A program made the position numbers and the translations under genes. This document shows, piece after piece, positions 18,489 to 27,002 of a DNA stretch of 55,071 nucleotides. Below the pieces are notes generated by a model. The model did not search any database. It had not been told where the DNA came from and saw nothing but the letters and a program-made list of their open reading frames with translations. The stretch's first letter is position 1, and each line of letters starts with the position of its first letter. This DNA comes from Comamonadaceae bacterium (GTDB taxonomy: Bacteria > Pseudomonadota > Gammaproteobacteria > Burkholderiales > Burkholderiaceae_C): the NCBI GenBank assembly GCA_947450675.1, contig CANFWI010000015.1:1-55071 (forward strand), written 5' to 3'.

Positions 18489-19312
18489 AGTTCACCTCCG
18501 ATGCCGCGCTGAATCCCGCGATATTCTTCAACGCCGCTGGGAGCTTGTCTGGTGGCTGGCGGATTTCTCGCTGCGACGGGGTTCGACTTGGACGCTGAGG
18601 CATCCGGGCTGGTATTGGCAGACCGAGCGACTTCGTGCATCAGGTCTTCCAGCCGTGTGCCGACTGATGTCAGTTGCGCTCGGTCCAGTTCGTTGCGCAG
18701 CGCTAGCGACAAGCTGCCCACGCTCCGAGCCAAATCAAGCCGCTCCGATTCTGCAGGTGTCAGCTCCAAGGTCACGGCGTTGACCACTTTGGGTTTGGCT
18801 GGGTCGGCAGCGGTTTCTTGCGCCACCGCCAAGACCTTCACACGGTCCAGCACGATCTTTGAAAAAGGTTCGTTGCGTGCGTCATGCGCGCTCACCAGCA
18901 CATCGACGTAACTGCCGGGCAATGCAAAACCGGCCACACCGATCACATCGTTGACGCGCACTGTGATGGCGCGCTTGCCGTTCTCCAGCGTGGCAGACAG
19001 TCCGCCCTTGACGTCGATAGGAGCCAGCCGTGATTCAAGAATCGGCTCGCCCGGTACCAATGGCTGACGGGTCACGCGGCCGATGACTTTTTCCGGACTG
19101 TCAAAGCCACCCTGCGGTGCGGTTTGGCTAGGCCATGACAAGACCCGAAGGTTGTTGGCAGCGAGGGGCAGACCCGCGTCCACCATGCTGGCCGCGACCA
19201 CCACGCGCGGCCCGGCTTTGGTCGAACCGCCCACACCGACCCAACGCGCCACCAAAAAGACCGCCACCGCCCCGATCAGCAGAGCCATTGAAATCAGAGC
19301 GGAGGGTTTCAA
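18485..19312 (-). CDS. cpaB: Tad pilus assembly protein CpaB/RcpC
   Basis: 275 aa with a TTG start at 19312 and only a weak ribosome site; an ATG at 19288 would cut into the membrane helix. It has one N-terminal membrane segment (about 6-24) and a SAF domain (from about 36, VVVAASMVDAGLPLAANNLRVL). The later KRAITVRVNDVIGVAGFALPGSYVDVLV is the second conserved block of RcpC/CpaB. The last 60 residues are low complexity, rich in Ser, Ala and Pro. The protein sits in the periplasm at the secretin. The first gene after flp, 36 nt downstream of it. Confidence 0.92.
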   Translation of the reverse strand: MKPSALISMALLIGAVAVFLVARWVGVGGSTKAGPRVVVAASMVDAGLPLAANNLRVLSWPSQTAPQGGFDSPEKVIGRVTRQPLVPGEPILESRLAPIDVKGGLSATLENGKRAITVRVNDVIGVAGFALPGSYVDVLVSAHDARNEPFSKIVLDRVKVLAVAQETAADPAKPKVVNAVTLELTPAESERLDLARSVGSLSLALRNELDRAQLTSVGTRLEDLMHEVARSANTSPDASASKSNPVAARNPPATRQAPSGVEEYRGIQRGIGGEL

Positions 19313-19348
19313 TTGAATCAGCCTGAGCTGTTTTTCGAGCCACCCGAC

Positions 19349-19552
19349 TCATTTATTAGCGTTCGTCAGTGTGTCTTTGATTTTGGTGAAGGTGACGCCG
19401 AGCTCGACACCCAGCGCGGTCAGTACAACCACCAACACGACCGCGATGAGCGCGGCAATCAACGCGTATTCAATCATCGTGACGCCTTGCTGGCGTTTGC
19501 TAAAACGGCTCAGATGACGGTTGCATGCCAAAGTGGTGAGAAATGTTTTCAT
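19349..19552 (-). CDS. flp: Flp-type major pilin
   Basis: 67 aa from the ATG at 19552, with GGAAGG 6 nt upstream; a reading from 19678 has no ribosome site. A 23-residue basic leader ends RQQG and is followed by VTMIEYALIAALIAVVLVVV, the Flp signature with Glu at +5 and Tyr at +6. The mature pilin is about 44 residues, the usual very short size. It is the first gene of the Tad operon and has its own predicted promoter. Confidence 0.93.
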   Translation of the reverse strand: MKTFLTTLACNRHLSRFSKRQQGVTMIEYALIAALIAVVLVVVLTALGVELGVTFTKIKDTLTNANK

Positions 19553-19636
19553 ACAAACCTTCCAATGAAAAATCGGGGGCCAAGTGGAAAAACCCAAATA
19601 TTTAAAAGCATTAAAAACTTTTATATTTGTGTTTTG

Positions 19637-19665
19637 ATCATCTGGAGATGCAATTTCTCTGTCAA
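19637..19665 (-). promoter_or_regulatory. Predicted sigma70 promoter of the flp-tad operon
   Basis: On the minus strand TTGACA (19665-19660) is followed after 17 nt by GATGAT (19642-19637), 4 of 6 matches to the -10 consensus. Transcription would start about 75 nt upstream of the flp ATG. Confidence 0.4.
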
Positions 19666-19678
19666 TGGCGTTGCCCAT

Positions 19679-19915
19679 GTCTTTGGTTAGCAGATGTAGC
19701 TGTCGCCGACTGTTGCCAGCGCCGCATGGGCCGAAGCACTCAGATTTTCAGTGCCGGCCAGCGGGCCTGATGTCCAGTTGAGACGGGTCCAGCAGGCTTC
19801 GCGCTGGTCACAACTTCGTTCATGGACAGTCCATCTGACGTGGTCAGGAGTTTGTATTTTTTTGTTTCAATTGAGGTGGCTGTGTTTTAAGTGCTGCTTT
19901 GTGTTCAGCCCAACG
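19679..19915. other. Gene-free region upstream of flp, possible gene remnant
   Basis: No acceptable gene was found between the flp leader and the terminator at 19916. The part at 19690-19830 is clearly richer in GC than its flanks. On the minus strand it holds an open frame of about 59 codons ending TAA near 19687-19689, with coding-like composition but no ATG, GTG or TTG start. This may be the decayed 3' end of a former gene. Confidence 0.35.
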
Positions 19916-19953
19916 AAAAACCCCGTCGCTGCAGTCGCAGGACGGGGTTTTTT
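19916..19953 (-). terminator. Terminator of the response-regulator gene (bidirectional)
   Basis: AAAAACCCCGTC (19916-19927) and GACGGGGTTTTT (19941-19952) form a 12-bp stem around a 13-nt loop, with T-runs on both strands. It lies 20 nt beyond the stop of the minus-strand response regulator and separates it from the flp operon. Confidence 0.85.
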
Positions 19954-19972
19954 GATGACCGGAGGTTTTGTT

Positions 19973-20581
19973 TTAAAGCAAACCTTTGGTGCGAGCCAAG
20001 TGACTGGCTTGCGATCGGCTTTTCACGTTGAGCCTGCGGAACAGGCGCCACAGGTGCACTTTGACGGTGTGCTCACTGATCTGCAGTTCTTCGGCAATAT
20101 CGCGGTTGCTCAGGCCTCGATCTAGCATCACCAGCAACTGTTTTTGTCGCTTCGAGAGCTTTTCAGGTACAGAACCAGCTTCAGCGTCTGGGTCATCAAC
20201 TAAAAATAAGCGCAGTGAATTTGTGATTTCAGTGGCACCGGCTGACTTCTGAATATAGGCGTCAGCGCCAGCTTCTATCGAGAGGTCCTCGTAATCAAGG
20301 GCGGGTGCGGCTGACAGCACAACCAGTGGCACGTCTGGGTAGTGCAGTTTGAGTTCTCGCACGCCGGATACGCCGTGTGTGTCTGGCAGCTTCAGGTCTA
20401 AGCAAATGAGTTCTGGCATGCCATGCTTTTCGATGGCAGGCGTGACGGCGGCAACGCGATCGAGCTCAACAATATTGGCTTTGCTGTTGAGGCGACGAAT
20501 CAGCATGACGACGGCTTCCCGCATAAGGGGATGGTCATCTACAACAAAAATGCTCACGGGCTTAAGTGGTTCAGTTGTCAT
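19973..20581 (-). CDS. LuxR/NarL-family response regulator
   Basis: 202 aa. The receiver domain has the acidic pair Asp15/Asp16, the phospho-acceptor Asp62 (ICLDLKLPD) and Lys112 in QKSAG, so it looks fully functional. The output domain (about 142-200) is a LuxR-type helix-turn-helix, LSNRDIAEELQISEHTVKVHLWRL. No histidine kinase gene is adjacent. Its position just upstream of the flp-tad operon, separated by a terminator, suggests it controls pilus expression, but this is inferred from proximity. An AT-rich region with a perfect 15-nt palindrome lies upstream of its start. Confidence 0.92.
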   Translation of the reverse strand: MTTEPLKPVSIFVVDDHPLMREAVVMLIRRLNSKANIVELDRVAAVTPAIEKHGMPELICLDLKLPDTHGVSGVRELKLHYPDVPLVVLSAAPALDYEDLSIEAGADAYIQKSAGATEITNSLRLFLVDDPDAEAGSVPEKLSKRQKQLLVMLDRGLSNRDIAEELQISEHTVKVHLWRLFRRLNVKSRSQASHLARTKGLL

Positions 20582-20687
20582 AGGAATTTATTCGGATTTG
20601 TTTGTAACCGGATGAAAATTAAGAATGAATTTTAGCAGTTGACTTTTAAAGAAAAAAAGTGGAAGTACTTACATTCGCTGTTTTTTC

Positions 20688-20702
20688 AGTTAATTATTAA
20701 CT
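20688..20702. promoter_or_regulatory. Perfect palindrome upstream of the response-regulator gene
   Basis: AGTTAAT-T-ATTAACT is a 15-nt palindrome with 7-nt arms in a very AT-rich 142-nt spacer between trpS and the regulator. It is about 107 nt upstream of the regulator start and could be a binding site for a dimeric protein. Confidence 0.35.
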
Positions 20703-20723
20703 ATTTGGCTAATATATATGCGA

Positions 20724-22010
20724 TTAGTCCGTTTGCATCAGCGCTGTTATCAGTTGTTCCACGCTCACGCCATCGAGTGGCTCTAGCTTGTGCTTGAGTT
20801 CTGCCAAAGCTTCTAATCCGTTCGTTTTCAGTTGTGCGATAGCCGCAGCCGCTTCACGTGGCGATTCAAAGCTCAAACTTTGCAGCAGCAGACGTCCTCG
20901 CGCATCCACCAGTTTGAAGTAGAAAAGGCCGTCTTTTTCGCGGTATTGCTTGAGCGTCGGCAAGGCCGCTTTTGCCGGCTTGGCGCTGGGTGTTTCGGTG
21001 CTGCTGCGCAGATTGCGCAGGCCCACACTTTGGCGCAGCGTGGCCATGAAGGGCGAAGCCAGACGCCGCGCCTTGAGCGCGCCGGCTTGCAAGATGTCTT
21101 CCAGCTTGCTGGGGTCGTTGATCAATGCTTCGTAGCTTTCACGCATGGGCGCGACCTCGCGGTCGATGCGCTCAAACAGCATTTGCTTGGCATCACCCCA
21201 GGCAATGCCGTCGGCATAAGCCTTGCGCAGGGCGGTGGTTTCTTCAGTGCTGGCGAAGGCTTGGAAAATTTCAAACAGGGCCGAGCCTTCGCAGGTCTTG
21301 GCCTCGCCCGGGGCTTTGGAGTCGGTGACGATGCCGGCGATTTGCTTGCGCAATTGCTCACGCGGCGCAAACAGCGCAATCGTGTTGTCGTAGCTCTTGC
21401 TCATCTTGCGACCGTCCAGCCCGGGCAAAGTCGCCACCGAGGCTTCGATCGCTGCTTCAGGCAAGACCAGGTGCTCGCCATACAAATGGTTGAAGCTCTG
21501 GGCGATGTCGCGGGCCATTTCAATGTGCTGAATTTGATCGCGCCCGACCGGCACCTTGTGCGCCTTGAACAGCAATATATCCGCGGCCATCAGCACGGGG
21601 TACATGAAGAGGCCAGCCGTGACATCCGTGTCTGCGTCTTGGCCGCTGGCTGTGTTTTTGTCGACTGAGGCTTTGTAGGCGTGGGCACGGTTCAGCACAC
21701 CCTTGCCAGTGACGCAGGTCAGCAACCAGCAAAGTTCGGGGATTTCAGGAATGTCGGATTGGCGATAGAACGTGACACGCTCCGGGTCCAGCCCAGCAGC
21801 CAGCCAAGTGGCGGCGATCTCCAACGTGGAGCGCTGGATGCGTGCAGGCTCGCCCACTTTGATCAGAGCGTGGTAGTCGGCCAGAAAGTAAAAACTCTCG
21901 GCGCCAGGTGCCAGACTGGCCCTGACGGCCGGGCGAATGGCGCCCACGTAGTTGCCCAGATGGGGCGTGCCCGAAGTGGTGATGCCGGTCAGGACGCGCA
22001 GTGGGCTCAT
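20724..22010 (-). CDS. trpS: Tryptophanyl-tRNA synthetase with C-terminal extension
   Basis: 428 aa against about 334 for E. coli TrpS. The class I core (1-334) has the HIGH-type motif PHLGN (16-20) and KMSKS (202-206), with the usual SKAPGEAKTCEGSALFEIF region after it. Residues 335-352 are an Ala/Pro/Lys linker. Residues 353-428 form an extra domain (QYREKDGLFYFKLVDARGR and FESPREAAAAIAQLKTNGLEAL) that resembles the small YegP/DUF1508 beta-alpha fold. Extensions like this occur in TrpS of some Burkholderiales, as far as I recall. The gene ends the minus-strand housekeeping run; no strong terminator is seen after it. Confidence 0.95.
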   Translation of the reverse strand: MSPLRVLTGITTSGTPHLGNYVGAIRPAVRASLAPGAESFYFLADYHALIKVGEPARIQRSTLEIAATWLAAGLDPERVTFYRQSDIPEIPELCWLLTCVTGKGVLNRAHAYKASVDKNTASGQDADTDVTAGLFMYPVLMAADILLFKAHKVPVGRDQIQHIEMARDIAQSFNHLYGEHLVLPEAAIEASVATLPGLDGRKMSKSYDNTIALFAPREQLRKQIAGIVTDSKAPGEAKTCEGSALFEIFQAFASTEETTALRKAYADGIAWGDAKQMLFERIDREVAPMRESYEALINDPSKLEDILQAGALKARRLASPFMATLRQSVGLRNLRSSTETPSAKPAKAALPTLKQYREKDGLFYFKLVDARGRLLLQSLSFESPREAAAAIAQLKTNGLEALAELKHKLEPLDGVSVEQLITALMQTD

Positions 22011-22078
22011 GGAAAATCAGACTTCAAAAGATGCAGGGATTGCAAAAAAGAGGGATGTGAGGGCTTGGACTGCAGCGT

Positions 22079-22747
22079 TCAGCGCAGCAAAAACGCCAGT
22101 GGCGACAACAGCGTTTGCAGCGCCTCGTAGGTCAACGCCATCAGCGGCTGCATCCAGAACGAGCTGATCACGCCGGTCAGCACCAAGCCCATGACGATGA
22201 AAAATCCCCAAGGCTCAACACGTGACACCATCATGGCTTGTCGCCAAGGCAGCAGGCCGACCAGAATGCGGCCACCGTCGAGCGGCGGCAGCGGGAACAA
22301 ATTAAAGACACACATGACCACGTTGACCAGCATGCCGGCGCGGCACATTTCCAGTACAAAGCGCTCGGAAATACCTGCGGCCGCTGCGAAGTAGAACAAA
22401 GCACCCCACAGCAAGGCCTGAATAAAGTTAGCGCCCGGACCTGCCAGAGCCACCCAGACCATGTGCTGCTTGGGCTTGCGCAGGTTGCCAAACTGCACTG
22501 GCACCGGCTTGGCGTAGCCGAACAAAAAGGTACCGGATGTGGCGATATAAAGCACCAGCGGCATGACGATGGTGCCGATCGGGTCAATGTGTTTGAACGG
22601 GTTGAGCGTCACCCGCCCCATTGACCAAGCTGTGTTGTCACCAAAGTAGCGGGCCACAAAGCCATGGGCCGCCTCGTGCACGGTGATGGCGAAAACCACC
22701 GGAATAGCGTAAATCGCGATAGTCTGAATAAGGTTGGCAAAGTCCAT
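22079..22747 (-). CDS. Site-2 protease family zinc metalloprotease (M50)
   Basis: 222 aa, an all-membrane protein with about five to six helices. Zinc ligands are HEAAH (His24, Glu25, His28) in the first long helix and the Asp of the later PLPPLDGGRI motif. It belongs to the short M50 group without PDZ domains, whose members cleave within the membrane; the substrate is unknown. It lies between tsaC-like and trpS, 68 nt upstream of trpS, as in many Burkholderiales. Confidence 0.9.
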   Translation of the reverse strand: MDFANLIQTIAIYAIPVVFAITVHEAAHGFVARYFGDNTAWSMGRVTLNPFKHIDPIGTIVMPLVLYIATSGTFLFGYAKPVPVQFGNLRKPKQHMVWVALAGPGANFIQALLWGALFYFAAAAGISERFVLEMCRAGMLVNVVMCVFNLFPLPPLDGGRILVGLLPWRQAMMVSRVEPWGFFIVMGLVLTGVISSFWMQPLMALTYEALQTLLSPLAFLLR

Positions 22748-22775
22748 GCGCAGATTGTCTCAGACGCTGGCGGGT

Positions 22776-23411
22776 TCACAGACCGAGCACGGCCAAATCG
22801 CCACGGCCTTGGCGCACGATGACAGCTTCACCGCCGTCACTCATGCCGGTCAAATCAATCACGGTGGTGGCTTCGAGAGGACAGGCACCCGCGTCGACCA
22901 CGGCGGCGAGTTCATGCTCGAACTGGCGCCTGATCTCTTCGGCGTCATTCAGCGGCTCAGTCTCGCCGCGGGGAATCAAGGTTGTCGCCAGCAGTGGCGA
23001 GCCGTGCAACTCAAGCAGGGCTTGCAAGGTTTTGTGGTCGGGTACCCGCAGACCGATGGTTTTGCGCGACGGGTGGCTGAGCCGGCGCGGCACTTCTTTG
23101 CTGGCTTCCAGAATGAAGGTGTAGGGGCCGGGTGTGGCTGCCTTGATGAGCCTGAACTGTTTGTTGTCGACGCGGGCGTAATTGGCCAGCTCGCTGAGGT
23201 CGCGGCACAAAATCGTCAGGTGGTGCTTGTCGTCAACACCGCGAATACGGCGCAGGCTATCAGCGGCGGCTTTGTCATCTAGATGACAGACCAGTGCGTA
23301 GCTGGAGTCGGTCGGCACAGCCGCCACACCGCCGCGCGCCAGCAGCGCGACAGCTTGCTTCAAAAGACGCGGTTGAGGGTTGTCGGGATGCACTTCAAAA
23401 TGTTGGGCCAT
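22776..23411 (-). CDS. L-threonylcarbamoyladenylate synthase family protein (YciO-type)
   Basis: 211 aa, a single YrdC domain. The N-terminal AVALLARGGVAAVPTDSSYALVCHL strand-loop and the KHHLTILCRDLSELA motif are those of TsaC/Sua5/YciO proteins, which make threonylcarbamoyl-AMP for the t6A tRNA modification. The wording YALVCHL and the length place it closer to YciO than to TsaC. YciO has been considered only weakly active in t6A synthesis, so another TsaC may exist elsewhere. It lies between the DMT exporter gene and the protease gene. Confidence 0.88.
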   Translation of the reverse strand: MAQHFEVHPDNPQPRLLKQAVALLARGGVAAVPTDSSYALVCHLDDKAAADSLRRIRGVDDKHHLTILCRDLSELANYARVDNKQFRLIKAATPGPYTFILEASKEVPRRLSHPSRKTIGLRVPDHKTLQALLELHGSPLLATTLIPRGETEPLNDAEEIRRQFEHELAAVVDAGACPLEATTVIDLTGMSDGGEAVIVRQGRGDLAVLGL

Positions 23412-23456
23412 GGGGTGATTGTCTCAGGCGAAAACGGCTCAGCTCGGAGGCTCAGC

Positions 23457-24362
23457 TCAGGATTCGACGGGTTGCAGTTTGACCTGTTTCAGGGTTTGGC
23501 TCTCGCGCGCTGTCAACCAAGCGCCCAGTGCGCCGCACAAAGCGATCATGCCAATACCGATCAGTGACCAGCCATCGGGCACATGAGAGAAAGCCAGCCA
23601 GCCGCCCAGCATGGCGAAGCCGATCTGGGCATAGAAAAACGGCGTCAGTGTGGCGGCGGTGGTGCGGGTGTAGGCCAAGATCAGTAAAAAATGGCCGGCT
23701 GTGGCGGCCAGTCCCATCAACATCAGGCCGCCCCACAGCCACCACGAAGGCAGTGAGGTCCAGACAAAGGGCAGCGCCAGCGAGGCGATCAGCGTACCGA
23801 CCCAGCCGGTATAAAAATGCATGGTGATCGGGTCTTCGGTGCGGGCCAGTTTGCTGGTGAGCACTTGAAACCAAGAATTAGTGACCACGACGATCAGCGG
23901 GAAAAGTGCCGCCCAGCCAAAGTTGTCACTGCCAGGCCGAATGATGATGAGTGTGCCCAGAAAGCCGCCGACGATGAGCGACCAGCGCAACCTAGAGACA
24001 GTTTCTCCCAGCGCCGTGGCGGCCAGCAGGGTGATCGCCAAAGGAACGATGCCAACGATCGAGGTGAACTCGGCCACCGGCATGTGCTTGAGGCTCAAAA
24101 AGGCAAACAAGCTGCTGCTCAGCAGCAGCAGTCCACGCAACAGTTGGAACTTCGGGTGAGCCGTTCGCAAAGAGCGCCAACCGCGGGTTGGCAAGACCAC
24201 GGCGGTGGTGACAACGGCTTGAAAAAAATAACGAAACCACAGTGCCATCAACAAGGGCACGCCAGCGCTGACGATTTTGGTGGTGGTGTCTAAGGTGGCA
24301 AAACAGGCCACCGCAGCGATGACGAGCGCAATCCCCCAAAAGGCCGAAGGAGCGCGTCTCAC
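23457..24362 (-). CDS. EamA/DMT-family transporter
   Basis: 301 aa with ten predicted membrane helices in two repeated EamA halves, the pattern of drug/metabolite exporters such as RhaT/YdcZ relatives. The GTG start at 24362 overlaps the rnm stop as GTGA, so the two are coupled. The substrate cannot be told from sequence. Family members export amino acids, nucleosides or other small metabolites. Confidence 0.9.
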   Translation of the reverse strand: MRRAPSAFWGIALVIAAVACFATLDTTTKIVSAGVPLLMALWFRYFFQAVVTTAVVLPTRGWRSLRTAHPKFQLLRGLLLLSSSLFAFLSLKHMPVAEFTSIVGIVPLAITLLAATALGETVSRLRWSLIVGGFLGTLIIIRPGSDNFGWAALFPLIVVVTNSWFQVLTSKLARTEDPITMHFYTGWVGTLIASLALPFVWTSLPSWWLWGGLMLMGLAATAGHFLLILAYTRTTAATLTPFFYAQIGFAMLGGWLAFSHVPDGWSLIGIGMIALCGALGAWLTARESQTLKQVKLQPVES

Positions 24363-25219
24363 TGAATGCGGTCTTCCAGCAGTGTCCAGACGGGGGTCAG
24401 TTGGCCGGGTAAAAAGGGCAGGGTGCCGAGGTCAATGCGGCTTTCGTCAGGGCTGTGAAAGTCACTGCCGCGTGACGCCGCCAAGCCATGCTCGAGGGCG
24501 GTTTCGGCGTACTTCACGGCCTCTTGAACAGTGTGGCTGCCGGTCACGACTTCGACGGCCAAGCCGCCGTGGGTTTTGAATTCTGTGAAGAGCGCGTACT
24601 CCTCATTGGGTGTGAATTTGTAGCGGGCCGGGTGCGCGATGACCGCCACGCCGCGCGCTTGGGTGATCCAAGTCACGGCGTTTTTCAAGCTGGCCCAGCG
24701 GTGCGGCACATAGCCTGGTTTGCCTTCAGTCAGGTATTTTCGAAAGACCTCGGCGGTCTCTTTGCAGACGCCAGACTCGACCAAAAAACGCGCAAAGTGC
24801 GTGCGTGAAATCAGTTCGGGGTTGCCGACAAATTTCAAGGCGCCTTCGTAAGCGCCCTGAATACCCACCTTGGCCAAGCCGTCCGACATTTCCATCGCAC
24901 GTTCGCGCCGGCCGCCACGTGTGTTGTGCAAACCTTGCGTCAAAGCGCTGTCATCCGGGTCAAAGCCCAAGCCGACGATGTGCACCGTTTCGCCGGCGAA
25001 GGTGACGGAGATTTCCGTCCCGGTGAGGTAGTGCATGCCTTGCGCTTTGGCGGCTGCGGCGGCACGGTGCTGGCCGCCGATTTCATCGTGGTCGGTCAGG
25101 GCCCACAGTTCCACACCGTTGAGCTTGGCCCGTTCGGCCAACGCTTCAGGGGTGAGTGTGCCGTCAGAGACGACCGAATGGCAATGCAAGTCCGCATTGA
25201 GGATGTTTTTTGAGATCAC
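24359..25219 (-). CDS. rnm: PHP-domain phosphoesterase, probable 5'-3' exoribonuclease (RNase AM)
   Basis: 286 aa with a GTG start at 25219 and no clear ribosome site; the metal motif so near the N-terminus leaves little room for another start. DLHCHS (10-15) supplies His12 and His14, followed by LTDHDEIGG, the EISVTF strand, a central HFARFLVESG, and the C-terminal GSDFH motif. These match YciV/TrpH, shown in E. coli to be a 5'-3' exoribonuclease of short RNAs and rRNA 5' ends. It lies 46 nt below recJ and is coupled to the DMT transporter gene by a GTGA overlap. Confidence 0.9.
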   Translation of the reverse strand: MISKNILNADLHCHSVVSDGTLTPEALAERAKLNGVELWALTDHDEIGGQHRAAAAAKAQGMHYLTGTEISVTFAGETVHIVGLGFDPDDSALTQGLHNTRGGRRERAMEMSDGLAKVGIQGAYEGALKFVGNPELISRTHFARFLVESGVCKETAEVFRKYLTEGKPGYVPHRWASLKNAVTWITQARGVAVIAHPARYKFTPNEEYALFTEFKTHGGLAVEVVTGSHTVQEAVKYAETALEHGLAASRGSDFHSPDESRIDLGTLPFLPGQLTPVWTLLEDRIQ

Positions 25220-25265
25220 GTTTTTATTCTAGGCTCATTGGTCAATTCGGGTACATCCGGAGGCG

Positions 25266-27002
25266 TCAAAGCTCGGCGCCTTCAACCAGAAAACGCACCC
25301 GCCGCACGCCCTGCCATTCGTCAGCGTCCAGCCGGAAGGCCAATGTGACCTTGGCCGGCAGCGATTCTGTGCGGCCGAACCAGATGCCGTCGACCGGTTG
25401 GCCTTGGTGTTTGAGCTTGAGTGCGAGGTGCTTCTCGCCGACCAGCCGCTGTGACACCACTTCGAGTTCTTCGCTGAACGTGGGTGCGGCAAACCCTTGT
25501 CCCCAAACGGCCGTGTGCAGCGTGTCGACCACATCGGTGCGCCGGTATTCAGGCGCCAACGGGCCGTCGGTGTCGAGTCGGCGCGTGAGTGTGCCAGCGT
25601 CTAGCCATTCATGGGCGACTTCTTGCAAGGCTTGTTCAAAGGTGTCGAAGTTTTCTTCGTCGATGGTGCAGCCAGCGGCCATGGCATGACCGCCAAAACG
25701 CAGCAGCACGCCCGGATGGCGTTTGGCCACCAAGTCCAGCGCGTCGCGCAAGTGAAAGCCCGGAATCGAGCGACCTGAACCCTTGAGTTCGTGCTCTTTG
25801 CCCGGGGCTTGGCTGGCCGCGAAAACAAAGGTCGGGCGGTGCATTTTGTCTTTGATGCGCGAGGCCACGATGCCGACCACGCCTTCATGAAAATCAGGGT
25901 CAAAAATCGCGATGGCGGGCGGCGGCGCTTCGTCTTCGTCGATCATGGCGTCCGCTGCCAGTTCGGCCTGCTCACGCATGCCGGCTTCAATGTCGCGGCG
26001 CTCACGGTTGATGGCGTCGAGCATTTTGGCGAGTTCTTCGCCGCGCCCCAAGTCGTCGGTCAGCAAGCATTCAATGCCCAGCGTCATGTCGGACAGTCGT
26101 CCGGCTGCGTTGATGCGCGGGCCGAGTGCAAAGCCGAAGTCGAACGCTGTGGCCGCATGTGCTTGCCGGCCAGCCGCCAGAAACAAACCGCTGATACCGG
26201 CTTGCAGCGCACCGGCACGAATGCGCTTCAGGCCTTGCGCGACCAAGCGTCGGTTGTTCGGGTCCAACTTGACCACATCGGCCACCGTGCCCAGCGCGAC
26301 CAGCGGCAACAAGGCGTCGAGCTTGGGTTGGCTGGCGGCGTCAAACACGCCGCGCTGGCGCAGTTCGGCGCGCAGTGCGAGCAGCACATAAAACATCACG
26401 CCGACGCCGGCGATGGACTTGCTCTCAAACGTGCAGGCCGGCTGGTTCGGGTTGACGATGACGTCAGCGTCGGGCAGCACGATGTCGCCATTGAGCAGCG
26501 CTGGCAGGTGGTGGTCGGTTACCAGCACGTGCATGCCGAGTGCTTTCGCCCTTGCCACGCCTTCAAGGCTGGCGATGCCGTTGTCGACGGTCACCAACAG
26601 GTCAGCACCGGAGGCTTTGACACGTTCAGAAATCGCCGCCGTCAAGCCATAGCCGTCGACCACGCGGTCGGGCACCAAGTAAGTCACATTGGAAAAATTC
26701 AGCGGCGCACCGAGCAGCCGCAGGCCGCGCACGCCGACAGCGCAAGCGGTTGCGCCGTCGCAGTCGTAGTCGGCGACGATGCAGATCTTGCGACCGGCAG
26801 CCATGGTGTCGGCCAGCAGCACCGCGGCTTCGGCCGCGCCGTGCAGCGCGCTGGGTGGCAGCAGGCGGGCCAAGCCGTCGTCGAGTTCATCTGGGCTGAG
26901 GACGCCGCGGGCGGCATAGAGCTGCGCTAGCAGCGGGTGCACACCGGCTTGTTGCAAAGCCCAAACACTGCGCGGTGGCGCATCTCTGACGGTGATTTTC
27001 AT
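25266..27002 (-). CDS. recJ: Single-stranded-DNA-specific exonuclease RecJ
   Basis: 578 aa from the ATG at 27002 (GGAGACC ribosome site). The DHH domain begins with motif I IVADYDCDGATA (Asp78, Asp80, Asp82), then motif II VTVDNGI and motif III VTDHHLP, and the GPRINAAGRLSDM motif. The DHHA1 domain has GGHAMAAG, and the C-terminal OB-like fold ends the protein. RecJ degrades single-stranded DNA 5'-3' in recombination and mismatch repair. The start overlaps the COG4255-like gene's stop by 4 nt. Confidence 0.96.
   Translation of the reverse strand: MKITVRDAPPRSVWALQQAGVHPLLAQLYAARGVLSPDELDDGLARLLPPSALHGAAEAAVLLADTMAAGRKICIVADYDCDGATACAVGVRGLRLLGAPLNFSNVTYLVPDRVVDGYGLTAAISERVKASGADLLVTVDNGIASLEGVARAKALGMHVLVTDHHLPALLNGDIVLPDADVIVNPNQPACTFESKSIAGVGVMFYVLLALRAELRQRGVFDAASQPKLDALLPLVALGTVADVVKLDPNNRRLVAQGLKRIRAGALQAGISGLFLAAGRQAHAATAFDFGFALGPRINAAGRLSDMTLGIECLLTDDLGRGEELAKMLDAINRERRDIEAGMREQAELAADAMIDEDEAPPPAIAIFDPDFHEGVVGIVASRIKDKMHRPTFVFAASQAPGKEHELKGSGRSIPGFHLRDALDLVAKRHPGVLLRFGGHAMAAGCTIDEENFDTFEQALQEVAHEWLDAGTLTRRLDTDGPLAPEYRRTDVVDTLHTAVWGQGFAAPTFSEELEVVSQRLVGEKHLALKLKHQGQPVDGIWFGRTESLPAKVTLAFRLDADEWQGVRRVRFLVEGAEL

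Noticed and set aside
19553-19678. Longer reading of the flp pilin from an ATG at 19678
   Set aside because: The ATG at 19552 has a strong ribosome site and gives a normal pilin leader; the longer form would place a leader of 65 residues before the cut site and overlaps the promoter.
19751-20125. Plus-strand open frame of 124 codons upstream of and into the response-regulator gene
   Set aside because: It runs through the terminator at 19916-19953 and antisense to the clear response-regulator gene. No ribosome site or known motif.
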